Below, in pieces: positions 1 to 9,307 of a stretch of DNA of 64,000 nucleotides. Source of the DNA: DAXETY01 sp051155755. GTDB taxonomy: Bacteria; Desulfobacterota; Desulfobacteria; Desulfobacterales; SG8-13. Below the pieces are notes generated by a model, which did not search any database, was not told the origin of the DNA, and saw nothing but the letters and a program-made list of their open reading frames with translations. The stretch spans positions 13,997 through 77,996 of the forward strand of contig DAXETY010000057.1 of assembly GCA_051155755.1 (NCBI GenBank). Reading direction: 5' to 3'. Position numbers and translations under genes: made by a program. Numbering within the stretch: the first letter of the stretch is position 1; the number at the start of each line of letters is the position of its first letter.

Positions 1-301
1 TGTAGCCGGACAGCGATCGCCGAAGGACGTGGGCGCAAATCCGGGAAAACGGAATCCGCCCGTCGGTTCGGCGGCGCACCCCGTCGGGCGGTGTTCATTC
101 GGCAAGGAACGTTTCCGATGCGACCGGTCGGGCACGGTGACCCTCCCTGGGAATGCAACGGTCGAATCAGAAATAAACGCAGGGTCGACTCCCATGCCGG
201 TGGACTGCAATGCTCGATATTCAACATTGAAAGACACGTTGTTTGTCAGGTGTGTGGAAACCCAACAGGATTTCTTCATCTGTTTTTGGGTCTTCCGGCG
301 G
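1..301. other. No recognised gene; GC-rich hairpin
   Basis: I see no convincing gene here. Reading frames run through it, but the recognisable part of tilS begins only near base 302. A strong inverted repeat pairs CCGCCCG (56-62) with CGGGCGG (85-91) around a 22-nt GC-rich loop. It is not followed by a T-run, so it is not a clear intrinsic terminator. It may be the end of an upstream transcription unit cut off by the window edge. Confidence 0.4.
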
Positions 302-1786
302 GTGAGTGCCAAGGGGGTCGAAATCGCGAATACGCAGCAAATTGAGAAAATCCGGAGTCGGGTCCAGCGGACCATTGACACCCATCGGATGATTGCCGCA
401 GGGGATTCGATTCTGGTTGCCGTCTCCGGTGGACCGGACTCGATGGCGATGCTGGACCTGCTGGTCGGTCTGACCGATGTGTTGAAAATTCGTCTCGGCA
501 TCGCCCACATCGATCATAATCTGCGAGGCGATGAAGGACGTGCCGATGCGGAATTTGTCAAAAGCATCGCCGCCCAGTATCGGCTGCCCTTCTTCCTTGA
601 GCGCATCGATGCGGATGATTACCGAAAACGGCATGGAACCTCCGTCGAGGAGGCTGCCCGTCGACGGCGCTATGGACTTTTGCAAGCCATCGCCCGGCGA
701 CGCGACTATGATCGCATTGCCGTGGGTCACAACGCCAACGACAATGCCGAGTCGGTGCTTCTGTTTCTGTTGCGCGGCAGTGGTCCCGGGGGATTGGGCG
801 GCATTCGACCGAAGGTGGCCGATCGCATCATCCGACCGTTGATCCGGCTGAAGCGATCGCAGATCGATCGATACCTGTCGCACCGCGATTTGCGGTTCGT
901 TTCCGACCGCACCAACATCGATCTGCGCTTCGTGCGCAACCGAATTCGACATCGCCTGCTGCCGATGTTACAGAACGAGTTCAATCCCGCCGTCGTCGCG
1001 GGATTGAACCGGCTGGCACACATCGTTCGAGACGAGGAAACCTGGTTGCAGTCACTGGCCGCGGAACGATTTGAAGTCCTGATCGAATCCAGGTCGGCCG
1101 GCCGAATCGACCTGGCAGTGACCGGGTTGCGGGAGATGCCGGCCGCCCTGCAACGCCGGGTATTGCGAGTTGCCATTGCAGAAGTCAAAGGCAATCTGCG
1201 GCGGATTGGATACACCCATGTTGAATCCATCCGATCCCTGTGCGCCGCCACCGATGGCGGCGGCTTTGTGGACCTGCCCGGAAACCTTCGCGCACGGCGC
1301 GAACGGCAAATGCTGACGGTCATCCGCGGCGAGCCGAAAGCCGATCCCCGGGCCGCAGCGACCGGCGTGCCGCCGACGCCCCGATTCGAATATCGGATCG
1401 ATTCCCCGCAGCTTCTGCCCTGTACCCTGAACATCGAACCGATTTCGCGCTGTATCCGGTTCTCTCTGGTGGACCCCGCCGTCGTTGCGGACGGACGGAA
1501 TGCTGGACAGGATGCGGCCTTTTTTGATATGAATAAACTGGTTTTTCCTCTCGTTCTGCGTGGAGTTCGGGCCGGAGACCGATTTTCACCCGCGGGAGTA
1601 CACGGCTCGCAAAAGGTCAAAAAATTCTTCATCGATCATAAAGTGCCCCGGGCGGAACGGACGATGTGCCCGGTGCTGGTCAGTGCCGGAACGATTGTCT
1701 GGCTCGTCGGTCATCGCATCGACGCTGCCTTTGCTGCAACTGCGGATAGCCGGGCCGTTCTGAAAGTCGAGCTTTTGCTTGTATAA
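302..1786 (+). CDS. tilS: tRNA(Ile)-lysidine synthase TilS
   Basis: TilS attaches lysine to the wobble cytidine of tRNA-Ile(CAU) using ATP, so that the tRNA reads AUA as isoleucine; it acts in the cytoplasm. The PP-loop signature SGGPDS lies about 40 residues from the chosen start, followed by the TilS-typical HIDHNLRGDE and GHNANDNAE segments and a C-terminal TilS substrate-binding domain (around FSPAG...KKFFIDHKVPR). A GTG at 302 gives 494 residues, close to family size; the frame stays open further upstream to base 29 but that part resembles nothing. The ribosome-binding site before 302 is weak, so the exact start is uncertain. Its place before ftsH and folP is common in Deltaproteobacteria. 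Confidence 0.93.
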   Translation: MSAKGVEIANTQQIEKIRSRVQRTIDTHRMIAAGDSILVAVSGGPDSMAMLDLLVGLTDVLKIRLGIAHIDHNLRGDEGRADAEFVKSIAAQYRLPFFLERIDADDYRKRHGTSVEEAARRRRYGLLQAIARRRDYDRIAVGHNANDNAESVLLFLLRGSGPGGLGGIRPKVADRIIRPLIRLKRSQIDRYLSHRDLRFVSDRTNIDLRFVRNRIRHRLLPMLQNEFNPAVVAGLNRLAHIVRDEETWLQSLAAERFEVLIESRSAGRIDLAVTGLREMPAALQRRVLRVAIAEVKGNLRRIGYTHVESIRSLCAATDGGGFVDLPGNLRARRERQMLTVIRGEPKADPRAAATGVPPTPRFEYRIDSPQLLPCTLNIEPISRCIRFSLVDPAVVADGRNAGQDAAFFDMNKLVFPLVLRGVRAGDRFSPAGVHGSQKVKKFFIDHKVPRAERTMCPVLVSAGTIVWLVGHRIDAAFAATADSRAVLKVELLLV

Positions 1787-1908
1787 AACGGGATCGTGAT
1801 TAATTTAGTTCCTCTATACCACACGTTGCGTCGGTAAAGGGTCAGGAGGGAAAAAGAATCGATAGCGGCGGACCCACGTGACGCGTCCCGGTACCAAGGC
1901 AACCTTAC

Positions 1909-1915
1909 GAGGAGG
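1909..1915 (+). promoter_or_regulatory. Ribosome-binding site fixing the TTG start of ftsH
   Basis: GAGGAGG, nine bases before the TTG at 1925. This near-perfect anti-SD match is the reason for accepting a TTG start. Confidence 0.85.
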
Positions 1916-1924
1916 TTTGTTCGA

Positions 1925-3865
1925 TTGAATCCTTTTTATAAGAACCTGGCGTTGTGGCTGGTTATCACCCTGATGATGATCATGCTCTACAACCTGTTCA
2001 ACCAGCAGCAAATGGCGGAAACCACCATCAGCTACTCCGAGTTGCTGGCCATGGTGGAAGACGAACGCGTCGCGGAGGTGACCATTCAGGGTCAAGAGGT
2101 GTTCGTAACCGATATCAATCGCAATCGCTTTAAGGTCTTTATCCCCGAAGACCCCGAACTGATTCAGCTCCTGCGCCAGAAAGGGGTCGTCATCAACGCC
2201 AAGCCGCCGGCCGAATCGCCCTGGTACATGTCGGTGCTGGTTTCCTGGTTTCCGATGTTGATCCTGATCGGCGTGTGGATTTTTTTCATGCGCCAGATGC
2301 AAAGCGGCGGCGGCAAAGCGCTCAGCTTCGGAAAGAGTCGGGCCCGCCTGATGTCCGACACCATGGCCAAGGTGACCTTCGAGGACGTGGCCGGCATCGA
2401 TGAAGCCAAGGAAGAGCTGAGTGAGATTGTCGAATTCCTGAAGGATCCAAAGAAATTTACGCGATTGGGCGGCCGCATTCCAAAAGGTGTATTGCTCATG
2501 GGGCCCCCGGGGACCGGGAAAACGCTCCTGGGTCGTGCCATTGCCGGGGAAGCCGGCGTACCGTTCTTCAGCATCAGCGGTTCGGATTTTGACGAAATGT
2601 TCGTGGGCGTCGGTGCTTCACGGGTTCGCGACCTTTTCGTCCAGGGGAAAAAGCATGCGCCCTGCATCATCTTCGTTGACGAAATCGATGCAGTCGGTCG
2701 CCACCGTGGTGCCGGTCTGGGCGGCGGGCACGACGAACGGGAGCAAACGTTGAACCAGCTGCTGGTCGAGATGGACGGATTCGAATCCAACGAAGGCGTC
2801 ATCCTGATCTCGGCCACCAACCGGCCGGACGTTCTCGATCCGGCCCTGCTGCGGCCGGGAAGGTTTGACCGCCAGGTGGTGGTATCATTGCCGGATATCA
2901 AAGGCCGGGAGAAAATTCTGCGGGTGCACATGCGTAAGTCCCCCATCGCCGAGGACGTGGATTCTCTCGTGCTGGCCAAAGGCACGCCGGGCTTCTCGGG
3001 CGCCGATCTCGAAAACCTGGTCAACGAGGCCGCCCTGTTGGCGGCCAAGCGCAGCAAGGAAAAAGTCGACATGTTCGACTTTGAGGATGCCAAAGACAAG
3101 GTCTTTATGGGTCTCGAGCGCAAATCCAAGGTGATCCGCGAGGAAGACCGCAAGACCACGGCTTATCACGAAGGCGGCCACGCTCTGGTTGCCCGATTTC
3201 TGCCGGAGACCGACGCCGTAAACAAGATTACCATCATTCCGCGCGGCCGGGCAGCCGGTGTGACCTGGTTCTTGCCGGAGGAGCGGGATTTTAAATACAA
3301 AGATCAGCTGGAAAGCGAATTGGCGGTGGCGTTCGGCGGGCGGGTTGCCGAGCAGATCGTGTTCAATCGGATCAGCACCGGTGCGGCCAACGACATCAAG
3401 CAGGCCACCGCCCTGGCAGAGCAAATGGTTCGGACCTGGGGCATGAGTGATCTGGGTCCGCTGAACTATTCCAAAGGCGAAGAGCATGTCTTTCTGGGCC
3501 GTGAAATTGCCCAGCACCGCGATTATTCGGAGGAAACCGCCCAGAAAATCGACCAGGAGATCCACAAACTCATCAACAACTCCTACAGTAAAGCCCGCAA
3601 GGTCCTGGAAGACAACCTCGACATTCTGCACAGGCTTTCCGAGATTCTTCTGGAAAAAGAAACCGTGATGGGCCGGGAGCTCGATGAACTAATCCTGGAA
3701 ATGCGGCCCGGCTTCCAGTTGCCTTCGAAAAAGGCCTCCGACGAAGAAAAAAAGAAAGCCGGCCCGACCCCCGGTGCGGCTTCCGAACCGCCGAAAGACG
3801 ACAAGCGCAACGACGCGGATGGACCGGCAACGCAATCCGATGACTCTTCCGAGCCGTCGGTTTGA
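1925..3865 (+). CDS. ftsH: ATP-dependent zinc metalloprotease FtsH
   Basis: Membrane-anchored AAA+ protease that unfolds and degrades misassembled membrane proteins and short-lived regulators. Two membrane segments (about residues 8-27 and 103-122) flank a short periplasmic domain. The AAA+ module has Walker A GPPGTGKT near 193, Walker B FVDEID, and the second region of homology ending in RPGRFDR. The zinc protease motif is HEGGH near residue 415; most FtsH have HEAGH, and the catalytic HExxH pattern is intact. The C-terminal 50 residues are a charged, low-complexity tail. The start codon is TTG, placed 9 nt after a strong GAGGAGG (1909-1915); no ATG fits as well. Length 646 is normal. Two SPFH proteins that resemble the FtsH partners HflK/HflC are encoded at 47.9-50.1 kb. 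Confidence 0.98.
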   Translation: MNPFYKNLALWLVITLMMIMLYNLFNQQQMAETTISYSELLAMVEDERVAEVTIQGQEVFVTDINRNRFKVFIPEDPELIQLLRQKGVVINAKPPAESPWYMSVLVSWFPMLILIGVWIFFMRQMQSGGGKALSFGKSRARLMSDTMAKVTFEDVAGIDEAKEELSEIVEFLKDPKKFTRLGGRIPKGVLLMGPPGTGKTLLGRAIAGEAGVPFFSISGSDFDEMFVGVGASRVRDLFVQGKKHAPCIIFVDEIDAVGRHRGAGLGGGHDEREQTLNQLLVEMDGFESNEGVILISATNRPDVLDPALLRPGRFDRQVVVSLPDIKGREKILRVHMRKSPIAEDVDSLVLAKGTPGFSGADLENLVNEAALLAAKRSKEKVDMFDFEDAKDKVFMGLERKSKVIREEDRKTTAYHEGGHALVARFLPETDAVNKITIIPRGRAAGVTWFLPEERDFKYKDQLESELAVAFGGRVAEQIVFNRISTGAANDIKQATALAEQMVRTWGMSDLGPLNYSKGEEHVFLGREIAQHRDYSEETAQKIDQEIHKLINNSYSKARKVLEDNLDILHRLSEILLEKETVMGRELDELILEMRPGFQLPSKKASDEEKKKAGPTPGAASEPPKDDKRNDADGPATQSDDSSEPSV

Positions 3866-3951
3866 TGGACCCGGTTTCATCCGGATAGGGCCCTGCCATA
3901 CCGCCGGAATCGATCCGGTTCCGCAAACATAGCCCGATCGCGACCATTTCC

Positions 3952-4827
3952 ATGACATTGAGAAAACCCTACCAACTGATTTGGAACGATCGAATGTTGA
4001 CGTTGGGAGATCGGACCCGAATCATGGGGGTGCTCAACGTCACCCCGGACTCGTTTTCCGACGGGGGACGTTACGAAAAAACCGACGCGGCCATCGCTCA
4101 GGGAGAAAAGCTGGCGGCGCAGGGAGCCGATATTCTCGACATCGGCGGTGAATCCACCCGCCCTTTTGCCGATCCGGTTCCAGCCGGGGAAGAAATCCGC
4201 CGCGTGGGCCCGGTCATAAAAGCCCTGGCCGGGCGCGTCACGGTTCCCATTTCCGTGGACACGACCAAGGCCGAGGTCGCCCGAGAAGCGCTGGAGCTGG
4301 GGGCTTCGATCATTAACGACGTCAGTGCGCTCCGCATGGACGCTGCCATGGGAACGCTGGCGGCGTCGAGCGGTGTTCCGGTTGTGCTGATGCACATGCT
4401 CGGCAGCCCGCGGACCATGCAGCGCAAACCGTTTTACCGGGACGTGGTTGCGGACATCTACACATTTCTGGAAGATGCCATCGGCCGCGCCGTGACCGCC
4501 GGCATCGCCCGGGACCGTATCATTGTCGATCCGGGAATCGGCTTCGGCAAAAATCTGCAGCACAACCTGGAGCTCATCCGCAACCTGGACCGTTTTCACG
4601 GACTCGACGCACCGATCCTGATCGGACCTTCGCGGAAGGCATTCATCCGCGCGCTGCTCTCGGAGGAATTTCAGGAGGAAATTCAAGCGGACCGGCCGGT
4701 TGTGGAGACCGGAACCCTGGCCGCCGTCTGCGCGGCAGCGCTCAACGGTGCACATCTGGTTCGCGTTCACGACGTGGCCGGAGCCCGCGCCGCGCTGAAG
4801 GTCATCGACGCACTTCGGGAAGGGTAG
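3952..4827 (+). CDS. folP: Dihydropteroate synthase FolP
   Basis: Condenses 6-hydroxymethyl-7,8-dihydropterin diphosphate with p-aminobenzoate to 7,8-dihydropteroate in folate synthesis; target of sulfonamides. TIM-barrel protein of 291 residues. Visible signatures are NVTPDSFSDGG (29-39), ILDIGGESTRP (61-71), SVDTTK, an INDVSAL strand, and DPGIGFGK near 193-200, with the C-terminal RVHDV. The gene follows ftsH by 86 nt, as in many bacteria, but the usual Deltaproteobacterial continuation (diadenylate cyclase, YbbR, glmM) is missing; coaX follows after 7 nt instead. Confidence 0.97.
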   Translation: MTLRKPYQLIWNDRMLTLGDRTRIMGVLNVTPDSFSDGGRYEKTDAAIAQGEKLAAQGADILDIGGESTRPFADPVPAGEEIRRVGPVIKALAGRVTVPISVDTTKAEVAREALELGASIINDVSALRMDAAMGTLAASSGVPVVLMHMLGSPRTMQRKPFYRDVVADIYTFLEDAIGRAVTAGIARDRIIVDPGIGFGKNLQHNLELIRNLDRFHGLDAPILIGPSRKAFIRALLSEEFQEEIQADRPVVETGTLAAVCAAALNGAHLVRVHDVAGARAALKVIDALREG

Positions 4828-4834
4828 ATGCGCC

Positions 4835-5614
4835 ATGCTGTTTGTGATCGATGTGGGCAACACCAATACGGTGATGGGAGTCTACGAAGACAACCGCCTG
4901 GTATGCGACTGGCGGCTTCGTACCGAACGCAATGCCACCGAAGACGAATTCAACCTGATCGTCACCGGCCTGTTCGGCCAACGGGGCATCCGTCCGGAGG
5001 ATATACGAAAAACCATCATTTCCAGCGTGGTGCCGCCGCTGGTGAACATACTGGATTCTTTTTGCCGCAAGTACCTTGGCGCGCCACCGTTGTGGGTCGA
5101 TCCGACCACCTATTGCGGTATGCCAAATCTGTATCGAAACCCGGGAGAGGTGGGCGCCGATCGAATCGTCAATGCCGTTGCCGCTTTTCACAAATATCGG
5201 CAGGCATTGATCGTTATTGATTTTGGGACCGCTACGACCTTCGACAGCATCTCGAAAAACGGAGAATACCTCGGTGGAGCGATCAGTCCGGGTATCGTGA
5301 TTGCATCGGAAGCCCTGTTCATGAAGGCTTCGAAGCTGCCGCGGGTGGAAATATTTACGCCTCCGCCGGTGGTCGTCGGCACGGACACCGCCGGCAGTAT
5401 TCAGTCCGGCATTATTTTCGGCTACGCCGGGCTGGTGGACGGGATGGTGCAACGCATGAAATCCGAAATGGGCGGTGATGTAAAAGTGATCGCCACAGGG
5501 GGGCTGGCCTCGCTGATGCACCGGGTGGCCCAAAGCATCGAGACCGTGGAACCGCTTCTGACACTGGATGGCTTGCGGATCATCGCCGAGGAGATGGAAA
5601 CCTTTACAGCTTGA
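4835..5614 (+). CDS. coaX: Type III pantothenate kinase CoaX
   Basis: Phosphorylates pantothenate, the first step of coenzyme A synthesis. It belongs to the ASKHA fold; the phosphate-1 motif DVGNTNTVMGVY is at residues 6-17, the catalytic Asp lies in GADRIVNA near 109, and the second phosphate loop is IDFGTATTFD near 128. The C-terminus has the adenosine loop VIATGGLA. 259 residues is the normal length. It starts 7 nt after the folP stop, so the two are probably co-transcribed. Type III enzymes do not need feedback by CoA and are typical of many anaerobes. Confidence 0.97.
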   Translation: MLFVIDVGNTNTVMGVYEDNRLVCDWRLRTERNATEDEFNLIVTGLFGQRGIRPEDIRKTIISSVVPPLVNILDSFCRKYLGAPPLWVDPTTYCGMPNLYRNPGEVGADRIVNAVAAFHKYRQALIVIDFGTATTFDSISKNGEYLGGAISPGIVIASEALFMKASKLPRVEIFTPPPVVVGTDTAGSIQSGIIFGYAGLVDGMVQRMKSEMGGDVKVIATGGLASLMHRVAQSIETVEPLLTLDGLRIIAEEMETFTA

Positions 5615-5652
5615 CGGATTTGCCGATAACAGAGATTTCTGTTTGTTAAAAA

Positions 5653-5808
5653 ATGGCCAACCAAAACTACACTTGCCGGGAATATCGCCAAGAAATGCAG
5701 TTGCTGGCTCTGCGGAGGCGACTTGCGGATCGCGAACTGAGCGAACGGGAAAAAAAGGAATTGCAGGCGGAAATTCTTCGCCTGGAAGTGCAAATGCAAC
5801 TGGATTAA
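5653..5808 (+). CDS. Small conserved-looking protein, 51 residues
   Basis: A short frame begins with ATG 38 nt after coaX and ends at 5808. The product starts MANQNYTCREYRQEM and continues as a charged amphipathic helix rich in Leu, Arg, Glu and Lys, with LADRELSEREKKELQAEI. It has no membrane segment or signal. I do not recognise a named family, though short helical proteins of this type follow housekeeping genes in related bacteria. Support is the position in the coaX operon, the clean helix-like composition and the tight 40-nt convergent gap to the next gene. There is no strong Shine-Dalgarno sequence. Confidence 0.6.
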   Translation: MANQNYTCREYRQEMQLLALRRRLADRELSEREKKELQAEILRLEVQMQLD

Positions 5809-5848
5809 CGGTGGGTGCGCCGACCCAATTCCGGTACCTTTTCTTCCA

Positions 5849-6487
5849 TCAAGACTTGCCCACCTCCTTCAGACTCTCTTTGAACACCCGATAGAAGAAA
5901 TCATTGTCGGTCAAACCGCGCTGGATGATTTTGCCGATGTCGTCGATGTTTTTTGTATTGACGATCATGTTGACGCTGTGACGAAAGGCCATCATCTGGT
6001 CCATGGTTCGGTATTTGCTGCTGATCATGACCACGTAGATATTGCGCCGGGTACTCATGTTGAGTCGTTCCAGGTAGAGCAGGACCATGTTTGCATCGGG
6101 CCCGTCACAGAAAAACGATTCGTTGACCACCACCAGATCGTACTGATGATAGCGCATTTTTTTCAAGGCGTCCCGGCCACTGTCGGAAACCGTGACGTGA
6201 TATTCCAGCAAATTCAGCGTGCTGACGATTTTCTTCAGAGCGGTGGCATCCGATTCACACACCAGCGCCGTCTGGCCCTCTTCCTCGATGAAATCAAAGG
6301 GCTTTTCCGAGGCATCATAGTTGCTGGAGCTAAACGCCTCCTGAAGTTGTTGCTGGCCGTCTTTGCGGGGGGCGATGGAAATCTGCTGCCGGCATTTAGG
6401 GCAGGGCAGGGATACCTTGCGGTCGGCGGGGATTTTCTCGTCCGGAACCTTAAACCGACTCTGGCATTTCTGACAGACGATGTCCAT
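5849..6487 (-). CDS. Zinc-ribbon protein with degenerate receiver domain
   Basis: 212 residues. The N-terminus is an MJ0042-type zinc ribbon with two CxxC pairs (IVCQKCQSRFKV and LPCPKCRQQI) separated by about 25 residues. After a linker, residues about 75-205 look like a response-regulator receiver: ALVCESDATALKKI, then DLVVVNESFF, then VVMISSK and IVNTKNIDDI. The acidic pair of strand 1 is reduced to ESD and the phospho-acceptor position is Asn (VVVNES), so it is probably not phosphorylated in the usual way. It is the last gene of a minus-strand series after two PilT-like ATPases, which suggests a link to type IV pili or twitching motility, but that is inference. Confidence 0.7.
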   Translation of the reverse strand: MDIVCQKCQSRFKVPDEKIPADRKVSLPCPKCRQQISIAPRKDGQQQLQEAFSSSNYDASEKPFDFIEEEGQTALVCESDATALKKIVSTLNLLEYHVTVSDSGRDALKKMRYHQYDLVVVNESFFCDGPDANMVLLYLERLNMSTRRNIYVVMISSKYRTMDQMMAFRHSVNMIVNTKNIDDIGKIIQRGLTDNDFFYRVFKESLKEVGKS

Positions 6488-6557
6488 GGTAGCTTCCGAT
6501 TCTTGGGTTGGTCGGGAAACGTTTCTTTTCCTTCCGGCATCGACGCGGGTCGGGCGG

Positions 6558-7733
6558 TTATCCAGCCTTGGCTTTCATGCCGTAAGCGCGGTCGAGCTCC
6601 AGTTTTTCGATGTCGGTGGTGGCCTCCCCGCGGGCGGATTTCAGCCCGTCGATGCCGCGTCCCACGATGCCGCGCCGCGAAGCAAAGGCCAGGGCGGTTT
6701 CTTCGGTGATCAGCCCCTGCTCGTAAAGTCCGACAATGTGTTCGTCGAAAGTGGTCATGCCGAATGCACGGCCGGTCTGCATGATTTCGTAAAAGGTTTT
6801 GCCCTCGGATTCACCATGCAAAATCGAGTCCTTTACACGCAGATTGGTGCCGAGGATTTCGAAGGTCGCCACCCGGCCGCCGCCGATTTTCGGCAGCAGT
6901 CGCTGGCAGACGATCCAGCGCAGAGAGTCGGCCAGACGAATTCGGATTTGCTGTTCTTCTTCGGTGGTAAACATACCGATGATGCGGTTGATGGTGGAGC
7001 CGGCATCGATGGTGTGCAGGGTGGTGAGCACCAGGTGACCGGTTTCGGCCGCACTCAGGCCGATTTCCACCGTTTCGCGATCCCGCATTTCTCCCACCAG
7101 AATCACCTTGGGCGCCTGCCGCAGCGCCGCCCGCAGCCCACTGGCGTAGCGGTCGAAATCCATGCCGAGTTCCCGCTGATTGAAGGTCGAATTTTTATGC
7201 GGGTGCTGGTACTCCACCGGGTCTTCGAGGGTGACCACGTGCACCGAGCGATCTTCGTTGATCTCGTTGAGTATGGCGGCCAGTGAGGTGGTTTTACCGG
7301 AACCGGTGGCACCGGTGACAAAGACGATGCCGTTTTTATCCTTGGAGATTTTATACATGGCTTCCGGCAAATCCAGCTCCGCAATCGTCGGTATTTTCGA
7401 TTCCAGCTTTCGCAGTACGATGGAATAGTAGCCGGATTGGGAGAACACGTTGACACGGAACCGGGCTTTGCCGGGGAGTTTGTAGGAAAGGTCGCACGAT
7501 CCCTGTTCCAGCAGCGTCCGGGTCAACCGGCGGTCCTGGTTGATCAGGTTCAATGCGAAAATTTCAGTCTGAAACGGGGTCAACTCTTTAAACGGCGGGC
7601 GCATCTCCACCGGCACCAGTTCCCCGTCGCTTTCCACCTGTAACGGCTTGCCGACGGTGAGGTTCAGGTCCGATACGTTTTTGATCGAGTCGAGCATGCG
7701 GGTGAGGATGTGATCGATTTCCTGCTTTTTCAT
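6558..7733 (-). CDS. PilT/PilU-family pilus retraction ATPase (paralogue)
   Basis: Hexameric secretion-ATPase family member, expected to power pilus retraction at the cytoplasmic side of the inner membrane. The protein has a PilT-type N-terminal domain (SDLNLTVGKPLQVE), Walker A GATGSGKT at 141-148, an Asp box TLEDPVEY, Walker B ILVGEMRDRETVEIGL, and the His box TGHLVLTTLHT. The start was placed at MKKQEIDH, which has AAGGGG about 8 nt upstream; the frame is open 23 codons further. At 391 residues with a C-terminal tail beyond the PilT core it resembles PilU-like paralogues more than canonical PilT. It lies downstream of the PilT at 8139-9221. Confidence 0.85.
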   Translation of the reverse strand: MKKQEIDHILTRMLDSIKNVSDLNLTVGKPLQVESDGELVPVEMRPPFKELTPFQTEIFALNLINQDRRLTRTLLEQGSCDLSYKLPGKARFRVNVFSQSGYYSIVLRKLESKIPTIAELDLPEAMYKISKDKNGIVFVTGATGSGKTTSLAAILNEINEDRSVHVVTLEDPVEYQHPHKNSTFNQRELGMDFDRYASGLRAALRQAPKVILVGEMRDRETVEIGLSAAETGHLVLTTLHTIDAGSTINRIIGMFTTEEEQQIRIRLADSLRWIVCQRLLPKIGGGRVATFEILGTNLRVKDSILHGESEGKTFYEIMQTGRAFGMTTFDEHIVGLYEQGLITEETALAFASRRGIVGRGIDGLKSARGEATTDIEKLELDRAYGMKAKAG

Positions 7734-8138
7734 ACGATATCCCCTTGTTTCGTCGACGGAACGGGTTTCCGGAACCTCGACCGGTTTCAACGTGCCAACC
7801 AAGTATCGATGGAACGTTGAGCGGAACCAGACGACAACCTTGATTATAGCACAAATTGTGACGATTTAGGAAGCCGGTGGCAGTTGGCGCAGCCGGAAGG
7901 AATGGTTGGGGAACGGCGGTTTCAAATAATAAATTTTGAATAAAATAAATTTGTTATATAACTCTCACTCCGGCAACCGGCCAATTTTGCGGCGCGCAAG
8001 GCTGTCGCTGGCCGGTCGCAGGTTCCGACCGAAAGCAGGATCATCCACGCATCATCGACGGCGCGAAATGACGGCCGCCCGCAAAGCGAACGGCCCATCG
8101 TTTTCGGCTTTTTTTAAACTTGAATCTTTCGACCGGGA
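7734..8138. other. Intergenic region with AT-rich stretch
   Basis: No gene is seen in these 405 bases between the two PilT-family genes. A block at about 7921-7965 is very AT-rich (AATAATAAATTTTG, then TTGTTATATAAC), unlike the surrounding GC-rich DNA, and could hold a promoter for the minus-strand gene at 6558-7733. I cannot fix a -35/-10 pair with confidence. Confidence 0.35.
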
Positions 8139-9221
8139 TTATACTTCGGTGAAATCGGCCGGCGGCGCTGTCAAAAGGGGTCGGAATTTGGCTTTTTCGT
8201 TGGATTTCATATAGGCTTCTTCCGCGCTGACCCATCCCTTGTTGTACAGTTCCATGATCGCATCGTCCAGCAGCTGCATACCGTATTTCCGACCGGTCTG
8301 AATCATCGAGGGCAGCTGGTGGGTTTTGGCCTCCCGGATCAGGTTGCGAACCGCTGAATTGGCGATCAGAATCTCCAGAGCCACACAGCGGGCTTTGCGA
8401 TCGACCCGTTTGAAGAGGACCTGCGCGATGACCGCACGGATGCCGTCTGCCAGGGTGGAGCGGATCTGGGCCTGCTGTTCGGCCGGGAACACTTCGATGA
8501 CGCGGTCCACCGTTTTCACCGCACTGGTGGTGTGCAGGGTGGCGAACACCAGGTGTCCTGTGGAGGCGGCTTCGATGGCGAGCGAGATGGTTTCCAGGTC
8601 CCGCATTTCGCCGACGAGGATGATGTCGGGATCCTCGCGCAGGGCCCCCCGCAGGGCTGCTGCAAATGTACGCGTGTGGATGCCGACCTCGCGATGGTTT
8701 ACGATGCATCCCTGGCTCTGGTGGACAAATTCAATCGGATCTTCCACGGTAATAATGTGATCCTTGCGAGTGCGATTGGCCACATCGATAATCGAAGCCA
8801 GGGTGGTCGATTTACCACTGCCGGTGGGACCGGTCACCAGTACCAGGCCTCTCGGCAGGGAGGCCAATTTCGATACGACCGGCGGCAGTCCCAGCTGCTC
8901 GGCGGTCATGATTGCACTGGGAATTTCGCGGAACACGGCACCCACACCGTTTTTTTGCATAAAAAAATTGGCGCGGTAACGGGCCAGGCCCGGAATTTCA
9001 TAACCAAAATCCACGTCCCCGGTCTCTTCAAACACCTTGATTTTTTCCTCCGGGGTGATTTCGTACAGCATGGAGCGAAGATCGTCGTTGTTCAGGACCT
9101 TGTATTTAATCCGTTCGATATCGCCGCGGATCCGCAGTGCCGGAGGCTGACCCGCGGCAAGATGGAGGTCGGAAGCACCCTGTTCGTTCATCAGTTTGAA
9201 GAATGCATCGATTTTTGCCAT
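8139..9221 (-). CDS. pilT: Type IV pilus retraction ATPase PilT
   Basis: Cytoplasmic hexameric ATPase that depolymerises type IV pili and drives twitching motility. All hallmarks are present: the N-terminal ASDLHLAAGQPPALRI motif, Walker A GPTGSGKS at 131-138, Asp box TVEDPIEF, Walker B ALREDPDIILVGEMRD, and His box STGHLVFATLHT. Length 360 matches PilT. A GGAGC lies 8 nt before the start. No pilB, pilC or pilin genes are in the window, so the rest of the pilus machinery is elsewhere. It heads a minus-strand series with the second PilT paralogue and the zinc-ribbon protein. Confidence 0.93.
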   Translation of the reverse strand: MAKIDAFFKLMNEQGASDLHLAAGQPPALRIRGDIERIKYKVLNNDDLRSMLYEITPEEKIKVFEETGDVDFGYEIPGLARYRANFFMQKNGVGAVFREIPSAIMTAEQLGLPPVVSKLASLPRGLVLVTGPTGSGKSTTLASIIDVANRTRKDHIITVEDPIEFVHQSQGCIVNHREVGIHTRTFAAALRGALREDPDIILVGEMRDLETISLAIEAASTGHLVFATLHTTSAVKTVDRVIEVFPAEQQAQIRSTLADGIRAVIAQVLFKRVDRKARCVALEILIANSAVRNLIREAKTHQLPSMIQTGRKYGMQLLDDAIMELYNKGWVSAEEAYMKSNEKAKFRPLLTAPPADFTEV

Positions 9222-9307
9222 AGATTGCTCCGCTCAGGTTCTCTCTGCAGTCGGTGATTTCGGACAGCCCCGGACCACTGAATGCGATCGTGCTGCGGGA
9301 ATGCGAA

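Noticed and set aside
1..301. N-terminal part of TilS or a structured RNA
   Set aside because: The open frame to base 29 encodes nothing similar to TilS, which begins near its PP-loop. The GC hairpin has no recognisable riboswitch or tRNA elements.
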